The translations under genes were made by a program, and so were the position numbers. From contig DF236961.1 in NCBI GenBank assembly GCA_000708835.1, positions 186,001 to 250,000 on the forward strand: 64,000 nt of DNA, in the 5' to 3' direction. Source of the DNA: Klebsormidium nitens (lineage: Eukaryota; Streptophyta; Klebsormidiophyceae; Klebsormidiales; Klebsormidiaceae). The notes beneath the pieces were generated by a model. The model was not told the origin of the DNA. It was given only the letters and a program-made list of their open reading frames with translations, and ran no database searches. Position 1 is the stretch's first letter. Every line of letters begins with the position of its first letter. Positions 1-13,600 of the stretch are shown here, one piece after another.

Positions 1-290
1 CCAGGATGCTGAGACAACCCAGCAAAGACAAGAACAAAAAGTATGTGGGGTTCAGAAGCATGATTGCCACGCGTGATAGTCTCAGTGGTTAAGTCTCTTC
101 TTCGCACTTCGAAGACGGTGGGCTTCCATGCGCAATCAGAAGCCAGACGTCCATTTGGTCGATTTGGCCCCGTGGAAACTGGAAGCTGCCGCCAACTAAA
201 CGGCCGTTCCACAAAAAACTTTCAAACGGTCGTGGCAATATATCAAACCATCGCAGCACGCAGACGGTCTTGTTGCGGCGTGTACTTTAC

Positions 291-3200
291 CTGCTGAAAG
301 TCAAGCGACGCCGTAGGGGGCTGGTAGATGAAGGGCAGGCCGGGGGCGATTTTGGACGGCCGAACGGAGGGCTCGAGGCCCGGGCGGCGCAAGTACTGCG
401 TAGGGGGGTCGATGGGCGCCGGGGGGCCGCCAGCGGTGAAGACGGGCGCAGGAGGAATGCGCTGCGGGAAGACAGGGAGGGATTCAGGCTTACTGATCTG
501 TGTACAACTTTCGAGTGAGGTCGAGAGAGTAGAAACACACGACTGGTGTGTCTGATTGTCATGTATTAGGTTCCTGTCTTGAAGTTACACTGTACGAAAC
601 ACGAGGGTTGGACGCCGGTGAGCTCGTGGAGAGACAGCACCGAACTCTGGACGTGCCGGAAACTGATGTTGAGGAAAGCCAGCATACGGAATGGAAGGTT
701 CCTTCCAAAATGCCACGCAGTCCGACGCTCACCAGCTCGAGCGGGTTTGAAGCCGCCGGCGTGGGCTTCCTTGCTTTCTTCCTCTGAGGAGCGCTCTCTG
801 CGCTTGCCTCGTCGCCGGAACCGCCCGGAACTCCACGCTTGCCACTCGTCTGAGATCGGCCAGCCATCTGACAGGGAGCTCTTGGCCTCTTTACTTGTGT
901 CGCCTTAGGGATCTTCTTTTGGATTCATAAGGTACTGCTCTCGGGTGGCAAGAAAGTCGAGCTTAGGCACGAAAAGTTAGGGCGCTTGAGGAAACCGGAA
1001 GGCAAAGTCAAATCTCCTCGAGATGGACGGGGAGAAGGTAAAGCATGTGAAATCCGGGTTTGTTGATAGAGAGCCTGCCCTTGAGCAAATCACGTTCCCT
1101 TAGTCCCAACACAGAAAGCAGCTCGAAGTTGCAGCAGGACGTTGGAAGAATTGAATCTGACGACTTGGCCTCGCTTATCTTTCTGTACAACCTTCGGCCC
1201 GCTCAGCTTCCTGTACAACCTTTGGCGCGCTCAATAGCCTTGCTCTCGTCACATACTAGTCAAACCAGAATCTCACCTCGGACTGCGCATCCCCGGGCCG
1301 TTGCCCCCCTTGCCCAGCGGCGCCACTCGGCCCCGCTTTTACAGTGAAGCTCTGACCAGAGGGATACGCCAGGCCGCGAGCGCGCGCGCGTGCCCCTGCC
1401 GGGTTGTCCTGTGGAAGCATCCCCGAGTGCATCGACTGAGGGGGCTCTCCAACGAACTCGTTTAGAGCTTCCTGCAGCGGACCGCTCTGCCACAGCTTGG
1501 CCGCCTTTTGCGCTGTGGCCATGGACGCTGCGGTCGGGTAGCTCGCCTGAGGGCTCCCGATGCCACCAAACTGCGGCGAACAAGAGAACTCATCAATCTG
1601 TTACTGAGAAAGTTGCAACACTTCCGACATAACGTAGGAGACAATGGTGCGTTAATGCACAAGGCCTTGATCCTTTCACAAAAGGCAAAATCATAGCTCT
1701 GTGGAACAAGTGTCATTAAGTCGAAGCGAGGAGCAGTACTCCAATCAAATGTGGGAGCTGTGACTCGCATGTACAAGTGCGTTTTGAGCAAGCAATAACT
1801 GCAAGCTTTAACATGCCAAGAACATCTAACAGCAATCTTCGATATGAAGTTCCTACACACTTCTCTTCTGACTTCGATCAAGCAGATTAGGATCGTCCTT
1901 CAAGATGGTGAATAAGATATAAGCCCACCTGCTGTGCTTCTCTCTGGCGCGCCTGCTCCCTCAGCTGTTTCCGCTGATCCATCCGGTCCTGCTGCGCCAA
2001 TATGAACCTCGCCGTGATGTCAGCCGCGCTGGGCCTCTCTGGGATTGCCCCCGGATAGTACTGGTCCAACGAAAGCCTCCGCTGTGCCCCAAAGTGCGCC
2101 GGCGATGCTTGCTCGGGGACATTCATTTGGAACGGGGGCGCTTCGGTTCCCTGGAGCCCTTCCCCCCCTCCCTGCGCGAGGTTCATGAACGCAGACGGGG
2201 ACACTTCTTTGGGGGGAGACGCGCTGGCCTTCTGGAAGAGCTGCTGCAGGGCTGCCCTGGCGGGCGTCGCCCCCCCCTGGGGCGGCGTTCCCAGGAGCTG
2301 CTGCTGCGCGCGGAGGAACTCGCGCGAGTTGGGGGACAGAACGTCCTCCAGGAACGCGCCGGGGGGCAGGTTGTCAATCGCCACGCGCAGCGACTCCACC
2401 TTCCGGATCGCCTCGCTCGTCCGGGGAAGCGTCGGGGTTGAAAGGTTGAGGATCGACTCCAGGGACGCGGCACCGGCTGTGTTGACCGGGGTGTAGACAA
2501 TGGAGGAGATCGGGGATTCCAGCCCCCCCGAAGCGGTGCGGGGGATTGGTTCGGACAGCATAGAAGGGAGGTCTGGGAGGCCGGGGGTTAGCGAGTGGGG
2601 TGGGGGGGTTGTGCGGGACGGGGGTTTTGGGGTGCTCTGCTGCTGGAGCATGTCGAGCAAGCTTGAGAGGTGGGGTGACCTGCATGGTGAATGTGAGCTG
2701 GCCGTGGTGAGGGGTGTGGCCGTGCGGTGTGCAGTGAGCAGGTCCCAAAACCCCGTGAGTGGTGTAGTTTGGTGTGAGGTTAAGAGAAGAGTAACCAAGA
2801 GCAGAGTGGTGAGAGGGCCGCGTGATGCTGGCCCTTCCATCAGCTGGTATCGACTGATGCTTGTATTAAGGATTTGATTTGTGACTGCTCTGCTTACCAC
2901 TCCTCTGAAAGGTACAGTCTCTTCAGGACTATCTAATACTTCCAGGTGCGTACGCTCGGGCAGTTGTCCTTCTCTTCGTCACACTGTGAAAATGCATGTT
3001 CTTTCAGAACTTTGAATGGAAGTTCTGATGACAATCGATTGCAGGGAGTGTCATCACAGCCCTAGTGACTTGGTATTCTAGAAACCGAAAGCATAAAGGA
3101 GCAAAAGAATAGCCATTTTCTTGAGTTAGGTCAAGGTCTTATTGGTCAATGTGTCATTTGATTTGAGCAGCTGCTGTTTGACTACTTGTGTGGCACACCA

Positions 3201-3749
3201 ATTCCAAGTCAGCAGTTCCTCTGAATGTATCCCAAATCTTAAAGCGAACTTGACTGCTGTCTCTTGAGGATCCACAGCACTGAGCGTGTTCGGGATCAAA
3301 GCCTCCACATCAAATAGAAAGCCGGTCCGCAGTATCCAACAGTTGATGCTTCTTGACAGAAAGCTGATGAAAGTGACAATCTGTTGGCGAAGAACCGGTC
3401 CAAAGCACCCCAAACGATCGGACAATTTGAATGCAAACGCGGCAAGGTACAGCGATGTGCACATAAGTGCTTCTGGTCCAATGGGAGAGGCATCTCAGTT
3501 TTTGGCTGCGTTCAGGAGTCCCCCTGCAAATAGTCACTTCAGATCAGTCAGCAGTGTTAGAGTGGAAGTGGTGTGAGGTGCAGTGTGTAGTGCGTGTGAT
3601 GAAGGTACTCACTGCCCCGGTGCTGGACCAAAGCCCTGTGCTGCCTCCCCTTCCAAAGCCCCTGGGACAAATAGCCCGGCCCCAAAGAGAGCTTCCAAGA
3701 GTGCATTGTTATCCTGCTCCTGGCCAGACTGCCCTGGATTATCTGCCAT
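291..3749 (-). CDS. LRL-type bHLH transcription factor homologue, bHLH-1 (5' part; 3' end beyond the left edge)
   Basis: Exons read on the minus strand: 3613-3749 (start ATG at 3749), 1929-2679, 1277-1570, 733-867 and 291-461. Every junction is GT-AG. The first intron is phase 2 and the others phase 0, and all joins stay open. The protein is low in complexity and rich in Pro, Gln and Ser. It carries the block LEDVLSPNSREFL (bHLH-2 has [13 protein letters not shown]), a LWQS block, and a basic nuclear-localisation run, PQRKKARK, after an EASAES block that bHLH-2 shares. The last exon seen (starts RIPPAPVF) matches the Pro-rich stretch just before the basic region of bHLH-2. No bHLH domain lies in this window, so the family call rests on homology to bHLH-2 and bHLH-3. 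Expected role: nuclear regulator of the LRL/UNE12 group (root-hair or rhizoid type in land plants). Next gene is eRF3, divergent, 921 bp away. Confidence 0.8.
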
Positions 3750-4670
3750 GCTTCGGAACTAGGTACTGTTAGGCCGATCTTAACGGTGTTATCTCAGCCT
3801 CTTGTGTTCCTCAGACAAGCGCTTCACTCCTTTCTGAACTGCTGAATCCTCCTGATACTGTACAGATGCCCGACCAGCTAGCATTCTCTGACAAGCTCCA
3901 GCAGCTGATTCACTCCACGCCTAATTTGGAAGTGTACCTTCCCGAAATTCTGAAGACCTTGCGAATCAGCTTGCGAATCAACTTATATTTGGATCCGGCA
4001 CCCCTTCTGATCAGCTTCCAGGCATTACGTGCAGCCAACTTAGAGTGTCCAGAACCAAACACGTTGCTACCGTAGCTAGCTACACGTTGCTAATGCAAGT
4101 TTAGCTTGAAGCTAGTCCTTGAAGAGGCAGCAGAGCAAGCAGCATTCAGGACGATGGCGCGCCCCTCTCTCTAATCCCGACGAAGTTGGAAGTTCGGCAG
4201 AGCGCCTCCACAATCCATTGACCAAGCCTTGCAGCTTGCTGCCGTCACCGAAGTCCCAGCCCTTCACTTCGAAATTTGAATCCGGATGGACCGGAGCACG
4301 AGCTGTTGGTCACCGAATTCTGGCCGTCCATGCGCCGAATGGAATGTCGCCACGTACTGGCGGGGGCTGTTCCAAACCCTAGATCAGCCGCGCGCGCTTA
4401 CGCGGCCGCCCCTGAGTCCTAGCCGCGCGGGCCAGATCATGATCGGATGAAAGCTCTCGGCGGCCCGGCCGCGACGCGCAGATAACTTCAAGTTCAGTCT
4501 TGTCGAAAAGTTCAGATCTTCATTCTCAAAAGTCGAGACGTGACGGTGAGAGGACTTTGTAGCTGGCGCAGGGGCGCTTCTCTCTCCTGCTTTTCACTTG
4601 GATTTTAAGCTTTCCTGCTCAGAACCGGCGGCGTTACGGTTAGTTTCTAGGAAGGCAGGTCCCTTCCACA
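3750..4670. promoter_or_regulatory. Shared head-to-head promoter region of bHLH-1 and eRF3
   Basis: The 921 bp between the two start codons contain no convincing coding exon. Both genes point outward, so 5' leaders and promoters must lie here. The part nearer eRF3 (about 4370-4480) is markedly richer in GC. A short repeated GCTAGCTA-type run occurs at 4073-4085. No TATA box or other core element is clear enough to mark. Confidence 0.5.
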
Positions 4671-7600
4671 ATGGGGGAGCCAGATTCGTGGGAGGACATG
4701 GACGAGACTCAAGCGCCCGCAGCGCCGGGTTCGGGTGGTCAAGGGGCCCCTCGATTGAATGTCAATGCCCCCACCTTCGCCTTCAATCCCTCTGCGTCCA
4801 CTTATGCGCCACCTTACGGGTACGGTGGTGCTCCAGGCGGCTATGGGGCGCCGGCTGCTTATGGTGCCCCTGGTTATGGCTACCAGCAGCCAGGATATGG
4901 GGCCGGGTACCAACAACCGGGCTACCAGCAGCCCGGGTATCAGCAGCCAGGTTATCAGCAACCTGGGTATCAGCAGCAGGGGGGCGGCTATGGTGCACAA
5001 GGAGGGGGATATGGTCAGCAAGGGGGTTATGGTGGCAGGGGTTATGGGGCCGGTGGCTCTAGTTATCAGGCGCCCCAGTCTCGGGGTCAGGCACCTCCGC
5101 ATGCAGCGCAACCGAAGGCAACAGAGAAGGGCCCGGCGAAGGTGGGGGTGATTGGCATACCGAAGGATCAGCCGGCGAAGCAGGCTGTGATTGGGATGCC
5201 GAAGGACCAGCCTGCGAAAGTCGGGGTTATCCAACCCAAGGAGAAACCCGCGGTCAGCACAAGCGGCTCTGTCGGGCCCAAACCAGCTGCGAAGGTCGGG
5301 GTCATCTCAGCCAAGCCGCAGCCTGCGGAGGCAAAGGCAGAGACGACCAGCGCAAAGGAAGCTCCAGCTGCCAAAGCGGATGCAGCAAAAGTGGAGACGG
5401 CTGCAGAGGAGAAGATGGAAGTGGACTCGCAGTCGAAGGAGGACCATGTAGGACAGAAGGAGGATCGTGACAGCTCAGGTAGAGCATTGCAACCAGTCTC
5501 CTATTGGTGTTCTCAAGCAGCAGTTGATGTGAAGGATTTTGCGCAAATTGGAGGTTTCCACACCCTGTGTATGCGCATTCCTCTGTGTGCGGGTCTGCCA
5601 AAAGGTGGTGGCAGATATGAAGGACAGTGGGCAAAGCAAGGTATGGTGAAATGTAATGCCATTTTGTATTGATGAAGTGCCTCTTAAGTGCCTCTTCATA
5701 TCTTCAGATTGCCTCTATGTGCAGGAGTTGAGGCAGCAGCAAGCGGGATCGCAGCAATGGAAGTATCGGATCAGCATGATACAGGTCAGTCAGAGTCTAC
5801 AGAATCAAGGAACACTGGAAGGCGCCGAAAGCTATTGCTTGCTTAGCCAGAAAAGCTTGGTAATGGTGTGTTTTGCAATGATGCTTTTGCAGAAATCGAA
5901 GACAAGGTGTGCCTTAGGAGAGACTTTTTGGATCACTGATGGCAGTTCCCCGTTACCGTGGGTTATCAATCTTTCATCAAGCCATTCTGGAACAAATAAG
6001 CTTAGGGTTCTCTGATGAGCGCTTGAAAAGAGAACCGACTACTTGAGGGTCCTACTTGAGAATCGCGAGTTCAGTCCCTGGAACAGTCCATGCATTGCTT
6101 GCACTCTTTGTATTGGCGTATTGCTGGTTGATTACCAACTAGTTTTATCCGCATACAAAAGAGATCTACACCAGGGCATATGGGGTGCTTTTTTCTGCAA
6201 TGCAGAGAGGAGAGCAGGAAAGGAGGCGGAATCTCATGAGGAAGAAGAGGATCACCATGAGAAGCATCATGACGCTGAAACGGCGGAGCCGGCAGACTTC
6301 GGGGATGACAGGGAGCATTTGAACCTGGTGTTCATTGGCCACGTTGGTGAGTTCGTTGGCGCTTTTGGAGACGCTTCCGTGAGGCTTGGAAACTGCCGTC
6401 AGGCCGTGGCGCTTCCGCATGCAGTTTACCACACTGCCCCAAAACATACTTGGTTACAATCGAAGCCATGTCTTGCAGTGGTCTGATGAGGTTCTGCGAG
6501 CGGTGGGACGAAAAACAAGCAGATATGCTCTGTGGCAGATGCATCTCAATGATGTCAGGAGGATTGCATCTGACGCTTTTTGTCAGAATGCAACCAGATC
6601 CGCCCCACTGCATTTTGTCAGACTTTTGGCTCAGTTGTCCTCAGCATTGCAGACCAATCAGCTTGTAATAGCAACGAGCTCAGCTGAGGCTCCTAGCATT
6701 TAGCAGGGGTAAGGAATGTTGGGTCTAGAAAGAAGCAATGCATCCCGCTGAAGCTAGTCGTCAAGCCACCAGATCCTAAGAAGCGGGTTTCTCAGGCAAC
6801 TGACCTTGCACGGAGGAACCCCCAGAGTCCTCCCTTCAAGTTGGCTAAAACGTATTTTTCTTTACGTAATGCTTGAGACCGGGTGAGGTTAGTCTGATGG
6901 TTAGGGTGGGCTTGGGGTGCGGAGCATGTGAATTTGGGGTTCGCATTCACACTCGCAACTTGTCCAGGCGCACAGGCCGCAAGTAGTCAGCAAGTGATTG
7001 AGCAGCCTCTTTAGCATGTTCTTTGCCAAGTTGAATCGTAAATGCACTAGCTCGTTTAGAATGAACACAAGAGATTGGCCTCTCGGTTGCTGCAGATGCT
7101 GGGAAGTCCACCATTGGTGGCCAGATCCTGTACCTCACAGGCTCGGTAGACGAGAGAACCATTCAGAAGTACGAGCGGGAGGCAAAGGACAAAAACAGAG
7201 ACAGTTGGTGAGTTGTTCTGACTTGATTGGCCAGGTAAAAGCAGGCACTCCTGTGCTATGGTGGGGGTGTTATCCTTGGCCTCATTTTGTCGGCTCCTAC
7301 TGCATGGCTCCTTTTGAGATTTCGTTAGAGGGTGGCCCAGCTTCGGTTTGGGAGGTCACTTTAGAGCTGGATGAGGCATGGAGACATATCGCTCATGATC
7401 GTAAGGACCAGTCCCAGTCTGCTTAGAAGATTTGGCGGTCTGCCTTCCCCTCGCTCCTTCATCAAGATTACAGGGTTGCACACACAGCTTGACGTCTAGT
7501 TTCAAGCCATTTAGGTCGAGAGAGGGATTTTGAAGCCCTATGGTCGCACATTTATGCGTTTGCTTGTAAATTATGGATCTGTTTCAAGTCCTGATAAGGT

Positions 7601-10600
7601 CTTACCTCGGCTAAGAACTAACCACTCTTGCAAACCTTGTTCCTCTGCAGGTACATGGCATACATCATGGACACAAACGAGGAGGAGCGCGCCAAGGGCA
7701 AGACGGTGGAGGTGGGGCGAGCAACGTTTGAGACCGACAAGCGGCGTTACACCGTCCTGGATGCACCAGGGCACAAGAACTACGTCCCAAATATGATCAG
7801 CGGGGCGTCGCAAGCCGATGTCGGAGTGCTGGTAAGTCTTCTCTTGGCAGAAAGATGCCATTTGGAGGTGATTGATTTGTTATTAATTGTCTTGCATATG
7901 CATGATTGATTAAAGCCAGTGCTATGGCGATCGAGCGGTTTGCCATGCTGGTAAACGGTCAGCAGGAAGCAGTGTTCAGCCTGTGTATCATTTCGAGTGG
8001 ACGAGATCGTGAGCCAGTATGATGCACAGTTCGGCCGAGGATGAAGCCTGGCGGTGGCTTGCGATTCTTGTCGAGGGCACTGGCCGCCCAAACTGGAGGA
8101 CAGTCATTTTCTGCAATCTCACAAATCCGACTTCGAACGCGAGTTTCCTCGTTGCTGCACAATCCAGCCGTCCTATTGGGTTGCAGAAGTCTACAAGAGC
8201 AAAGTCATTTCGTGGTGTGGTCTCTCTTCTGTCAGCGGTTGGACTTGCAAAGCTTTTTCTTTGTCATCAAACGTGTTTGCTTAACGTTGCAGGTAGTGTC
8301 TGCTCGAAGGGAGATTTTCAAGATCTATTCAGAGGGAAGGGTACTGATCGATACCCTGGTATGTTTCGTTAAAAGTTTATTGCCCCAAAAGGACAAGTTC
8401 TGAGATTAGGTTCAAGCAGGGTGCAGTGATTGATACCGAGGTTACTTTCGCCGCAGGTCATCTCTGCGCGGAAGGGCGAGTTCGAGACTGGGTTTGAGCG
8501 GGGGGGCCAGACGCGGGAGCATGCGCTGCTCGCCAAGACGTTGGGGATCTCGAAGCTGGTGGTGGTAGTCAACAAGATGGATGAGCCCTCCGTGCAGTGG
8601 GCGCAGGAGAGGTGCGCACCTTGACTGATGCCGTTCTGAGATTATCGTGCAATTTTTGCAATCGTTGAATCGGTTTGGGACCCCTCCCCTCTTGAAGGTC
8701 CCAGAATCGATGCTCTTCCCTTTTCGCTCCGGACGGTCTTCGGAATCATCAAAGCAGCAGGTTATTCCATGGCGCTTCTACGTAGATTGCCAGTCCCCCA
8801 TTCTCTGTTTGTCAGATTGAGAGCGATCCTCGTAGATCAAAGAAACGCTTGGTCTTTTATCGAGTTTCTTAGCTTGATTCTGGACGTTCCAGCACATTTT
8901 TGGCCTGGGAAGGGATTTACCTTTCCCGAGTTCCTTTGTATCGTTCTGTTGTCCCTCCTTTCCCAGTCGTCGTTTTGCTTCAAAGTCTTAACTTGTTTTT
9001 CCTCCCTGCAGGTTCGACGAGATTGTCACGAAGATGTCTCCGTTCCTTCGGGGATCGGGCTTCAACCTCAAGAAAGGTGAGTGTAAATACTGAAGCAGCT
9101 AGAACCTTTGTCTGTGGTTCGTTAGGTCTGTGTTGGAAGAGTCGTCCGATTTTCCAGATTTTACCGGTCCTCAAGGCCGAAATATCTCTTCCTCAGGATC
9201 TTTGGGCTCGTTCTCGTTTCCTTCTCATACATGCCCTTGTCGCCCACTCTGAGCAACCTCTGTCCAAAGCAATGACCTTAGAGATGTAATCTGTTCTGAC
9301 GGTGACAAGAATGTTCACATCAGGAATGGGACTGGATTCTAATTAGTCGATCTTGCAATTGCCCTCTCCAGACGTCGTCTTCCTGCCCATCTCCGGTCTG
9401 CACGGCGTCAACATGAAGGAGCGCCCTTCCAAGGAGACCATCCCTTGGTACGAGGGCCCCTGCTTCTTCGAAGTCCTGGACAACCTGGAGTCGCCCGACA
9501 GGGACCCCACTAAGCCCTTCAGGTGAGAAACAGAACGGCCGGGCTGTGTTGACAGTGCAAAGCTTGTGATATCCGAGGACCTTTTTCAACGCAACTTGAG
9601 CGCCTTATGCACGGCCCAGAGGGCAGCTTTTTGCATGACCGATTTCAAGGGCAGGAGCACAGTTGATGCTCAGGAATGCTCAAAGCCGTAGACCGAGAAT
9701 ATTTTCGTGTTTCCGGCCGTGATTCTGTGACTCAAAACTAATCCCGCATCCTCCCCGCTATATGTGCCTCCCTACAAAGGGAAAAACGTGGGCACGGTCC
9801 TTTGGTGCAGGTAGTGTACCCCCCTTGTCCGCACGGACTGCTTCCCTATGCTCTCCGTTCACTGCAGGACTCTCGTTTCGTAGCACTCAAGGTCGGTGCA
9901 AGAGCAGTCTTCCCGCAACAACATGTTACGTGGGCTTCGTAAATGTAGGCAGTCTCAGCATCTCTCCCCCCTTTCTTGCAGGATGCCCTCCAGAGCACAA
10001 ACAAGAACAAGGGCACGATCGTGATGGGCACAAGAAGTGTAGCCCCTTTTGGAACCCTTTTCCCCTGACAGCGGATCCATTCTCTTATCTGTGCTCCAGT
10101 CTGCAGGATGCCCTTCCAGGAGGCAAACAAGGACATGGACGCCCGTGGTCGGTGCAAGATTACTGGTGACTCCAATGACAGACGTTCTTGCCTCTGAAAG
10201 TGGGAATCGGTCTCAGCATCCCTCCTTTACCTCTCTTTGCAGGATGCCCGTCCAGGACAAGTACAAGGACATGGGCACGCGTGGTTGGTGCAAGAGCAAT
10301 GATTACTCCAATGATTGAAATCTTGCCTCTGAAAGTGGAAATTATATCTTCCTTTTTCCTCTGTTCGCAGGATGCCCCTCCAGGACAAGTACAAGGACAC
10401 GGGCATGATCGAGTGACATGTGCTCCATTTATTGACGGGGATGAACTCACTGGTCCTGCTTCTGAAACTACACACATTTTTAATCTTTGTTGATTGTTTT
10501 CTTCAGGATGCCCCTCCAGGACAAGTACAAGGACATGGACTTGGGTGATCAGTGCAACAAGAGAGGGGTCCCTCCAGTCCCTCCCTTCGACTACTTCTCC

Positions 10601-13600
10601 TTTTAGTGTCTCTTTTCCCCCTTGCAAGATCCCCCCAGGACAAAAAACACATTTGTCTTCAGACGAAGTTTAAAAGAGCACTTGTTTTATTGTCTTCTGC
10701 CGGACCCCTGCAAAGTGGATTTATTCTCCGTCCTGCAGAATGCCCCTCCAGGACAAGTACAAGGACATGGGCACGGTGGTCATGGGCAAGATCGAGTCGG
10801 GGACGGTGCACCGAGGCGACGGCCTGCTGGTGATGCCCAACAAGATCCCCGTCAAAGTGGTGGCGATCTTCCGCGACGCCGACGAGGTCCGCGCCGCGCG
10901 GCCAGGGGAGAACCTGCGCATCCGGCTGTCGGGCATCGAGGATGAGGACATCACGCCGGGATATGTGCTCTCGGCGCAGAGTGAGTTCGCTTTCAGCAGC
11001 ATGAGTGAGCTTCTTGGATTTGTCCTGGGGCAGATCTGGGTTTAGTGATCTGGGCTAGTGGGCTCCTCTTAACTGGTTGTTGGGCACAGAAAGACGAGGA
11101 TTTACCTCCAATACGTGCTCTTGTCACAGAGTGGGGTGTCAGTTTGCGGCAGGCTTGGGAATACATTGTTGGGTTGTGGGCGGTTGAGTTGGTCTTATGA
11201 GATGATTGGCTCCTTTTGGCTTCCTTTGGTTAACAAGGACGATGACGTTACCCCCGGACGTGCTTCACTGTAGAGAAGCTTAGGTTATACTCTAGCGGAC
11301 CTAGGATGTTTCGCTGGACGAGAAGAGCAGTCTATACAGCATTAGCAACCAATTGTCACTTCAAGACGCCAGCCTCAGAGAGACACAAAAATCTCAGTGC
11401 AGACTTTTGCTCACTGAGTTTGCACGGAAGTTAAAGCCCGCCGTCGTCAAGTTTGAGGCGCAGCTGTAGAACCCGGAGCTTGACCACAAGAACTGCGTTC
11501 AATCTGCTACTCTCTACAGGGATGATTCCTGAATGATCGCCCTGAAATTCCTTGCACACTGTTTGTGCAGAGAAGCCGATCCCTGCTTTCGTCGAACCTA
11601 AGGCGCAGGTGCAGATGTTTGAGCTGCTGAAGCACAAGAGCATTCTACACAGCCTCAATGCTGAAATTCTTCGGTATAACAAACCTCTCAAAACGGCCGA
11701 AGCCCTGACGAAAACTTCCGCTCACTGGGTATGCAGAGAAACCCAATCCAGCGGTGGTCGAGTTCGAGACGCAGCTGCAGATCCTGGAGCTGCTGGACCA
11801 CAAAACCATATTCATAGCTCTCTACAAAGCAGTTCGTTCCACGAACGATTTGCTATCAATTGTACTCAAAAAACAGTTTCGTTGACTTCTCTGTAGAGAA
11901 GCCAATCCCGGCGGTCGTCGAATTCAAAGCGCAGCTGCAGATCGTGGAGCTGGTGGACCACAAGACATCTTCACAGCTTTCCACAAAGGTGTTCCTTCAA
12001 GAACGTTGAACTTTGAGTTCGTACTCAAACATCTTGCTTGTCTGTTTTGTAGAGAGGCCAATCCCCGCCGTCGTCGAGTTCGAGGCGCAGCTGCAGATTT
12101 TGGAGCTGTTGGACCACAAGAGCATCTTCACGGCGGGGTACAAGGCGGTGCTGCACATACACAGCATCGTGGAGGAGTGCGAGGTTGTGGAGCTGCTCTC
12201 GCAGATCGACCCCAAGACCAAGAAGAAGCTCAAGAAGAAGCCGCTCTTCGTCAAGGGGAACACGGTCGTCACGTGCCGCATCCAGGTAAGGGCTTTGGGC
12301 TTCATTGATTTTGCGCTCACGATTGAACTTCTAGTCCTTGTCTTACAATATTATTGTGTTTCTTGGTCCATAAAGCTTTGGTTTGAGGATGCGAAGACGG
12401 AGGAGTTGTGACTCTAAGACCAAGAAGAAGCTCACAAAGAAGCCGCTCTTCGTCAAGGGGAACACGGTCGTCATGTGTCGCATCCAGGTGAGGGGTTATA
12501 TTGAAGGTTTCGAGTCTTCGGATTTTGAATGGTTGTCTGTACTATGGGGGCTTGAGGGTTACACCTCATCTGATCTGAGGAACTTGGGCATCAAAGATCT
12601 AGAAGGAGCCCAAGAAGAAGCTGCTGTTCGTCAAGGGGAACACCTTCGTCACGTGTTTCATGGTGGGTCTCAGACCCGAGCTTCTGCGATTCCAGCGTGA
12701 GGGTTATCTAACATTTCTCAGGAGTGAGGATCGTGTCGCTTCAGAAGAAACTGCGAGGCCTCAACAAAGCTTAGTGGAAAATTGGCGCTTTCATATAGCG
12801 GAACACCGGCAGTACCAAGCGCAACTGGGTTACTTTCTTATCTCTCAATTCTAGATCAGGGCACTGGCGGGTTTTGAACTGTACTTCGATATGATGTGAA
12901 GGGCTTCAAAGGTGGTAGCGAAAATCTCACTTGAACAAGTACACTTAGGAAGTATCTCTGTCGCTCTCTCCTCGTTCTTACAACCGTCTCGCTCGCTTTG
13001 CAGGTCCAGGAAGCTATCTGCATCGAGCTTTTCTCGGACTTCCCGCAGTTGGGCCGTTTCACGCTTCGAGATGAAGGTTAGCCTTTTCGCCCTTGCCTGT
13101 AACTCTTCGATCGTACATTCCTGGCTCTCAAAGCGCGTCGTCTGGAGGTGGCGAGTCGCTGGAACAGTTTCAGAAACTGGAGCGGCAGTGGGCACGGATT
13201 GTTGACTGCAGACATTTTCATTCGACTCATGCCCGTTTCCACGGGCGTCCAGCTTTTGGGCTCTCTCAAGATAGCTGCATGCCGTCCGTTGTGCATATTT
13301 GTTCTTGCTATGCAAATGTACAAAGAAGGTAAAACGCACGAAGTTAGGAGACTAAGTAACCTGTGAACGGTGGTTTATGGGAAAGTGCGAGTTCCTTTGG
13401 GTTAGGCAGCTTTGCGGAATGGAGGTAGCGGCAATTTCGAGCTCCTCGCCGGGGGGTTCCACCTTAGGTTCGGGATCGAATTGGTGCTTATTGAGGTTCT
13501 TCCCAGGAATACATAAACCTCTTGAATGCGTTTCTCATAGTGCACAGCGCATTCGAAGTGATTGAAAGGTATGTACTTGACGTGCATAACAGTTCATCGA

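Noticed and set aside
76-115. tRNA-like A box and anticodon-arm hairpin
   Set aside because: No B box or acceptor stem; not a tRNA gene, only a possible SINE remnant.
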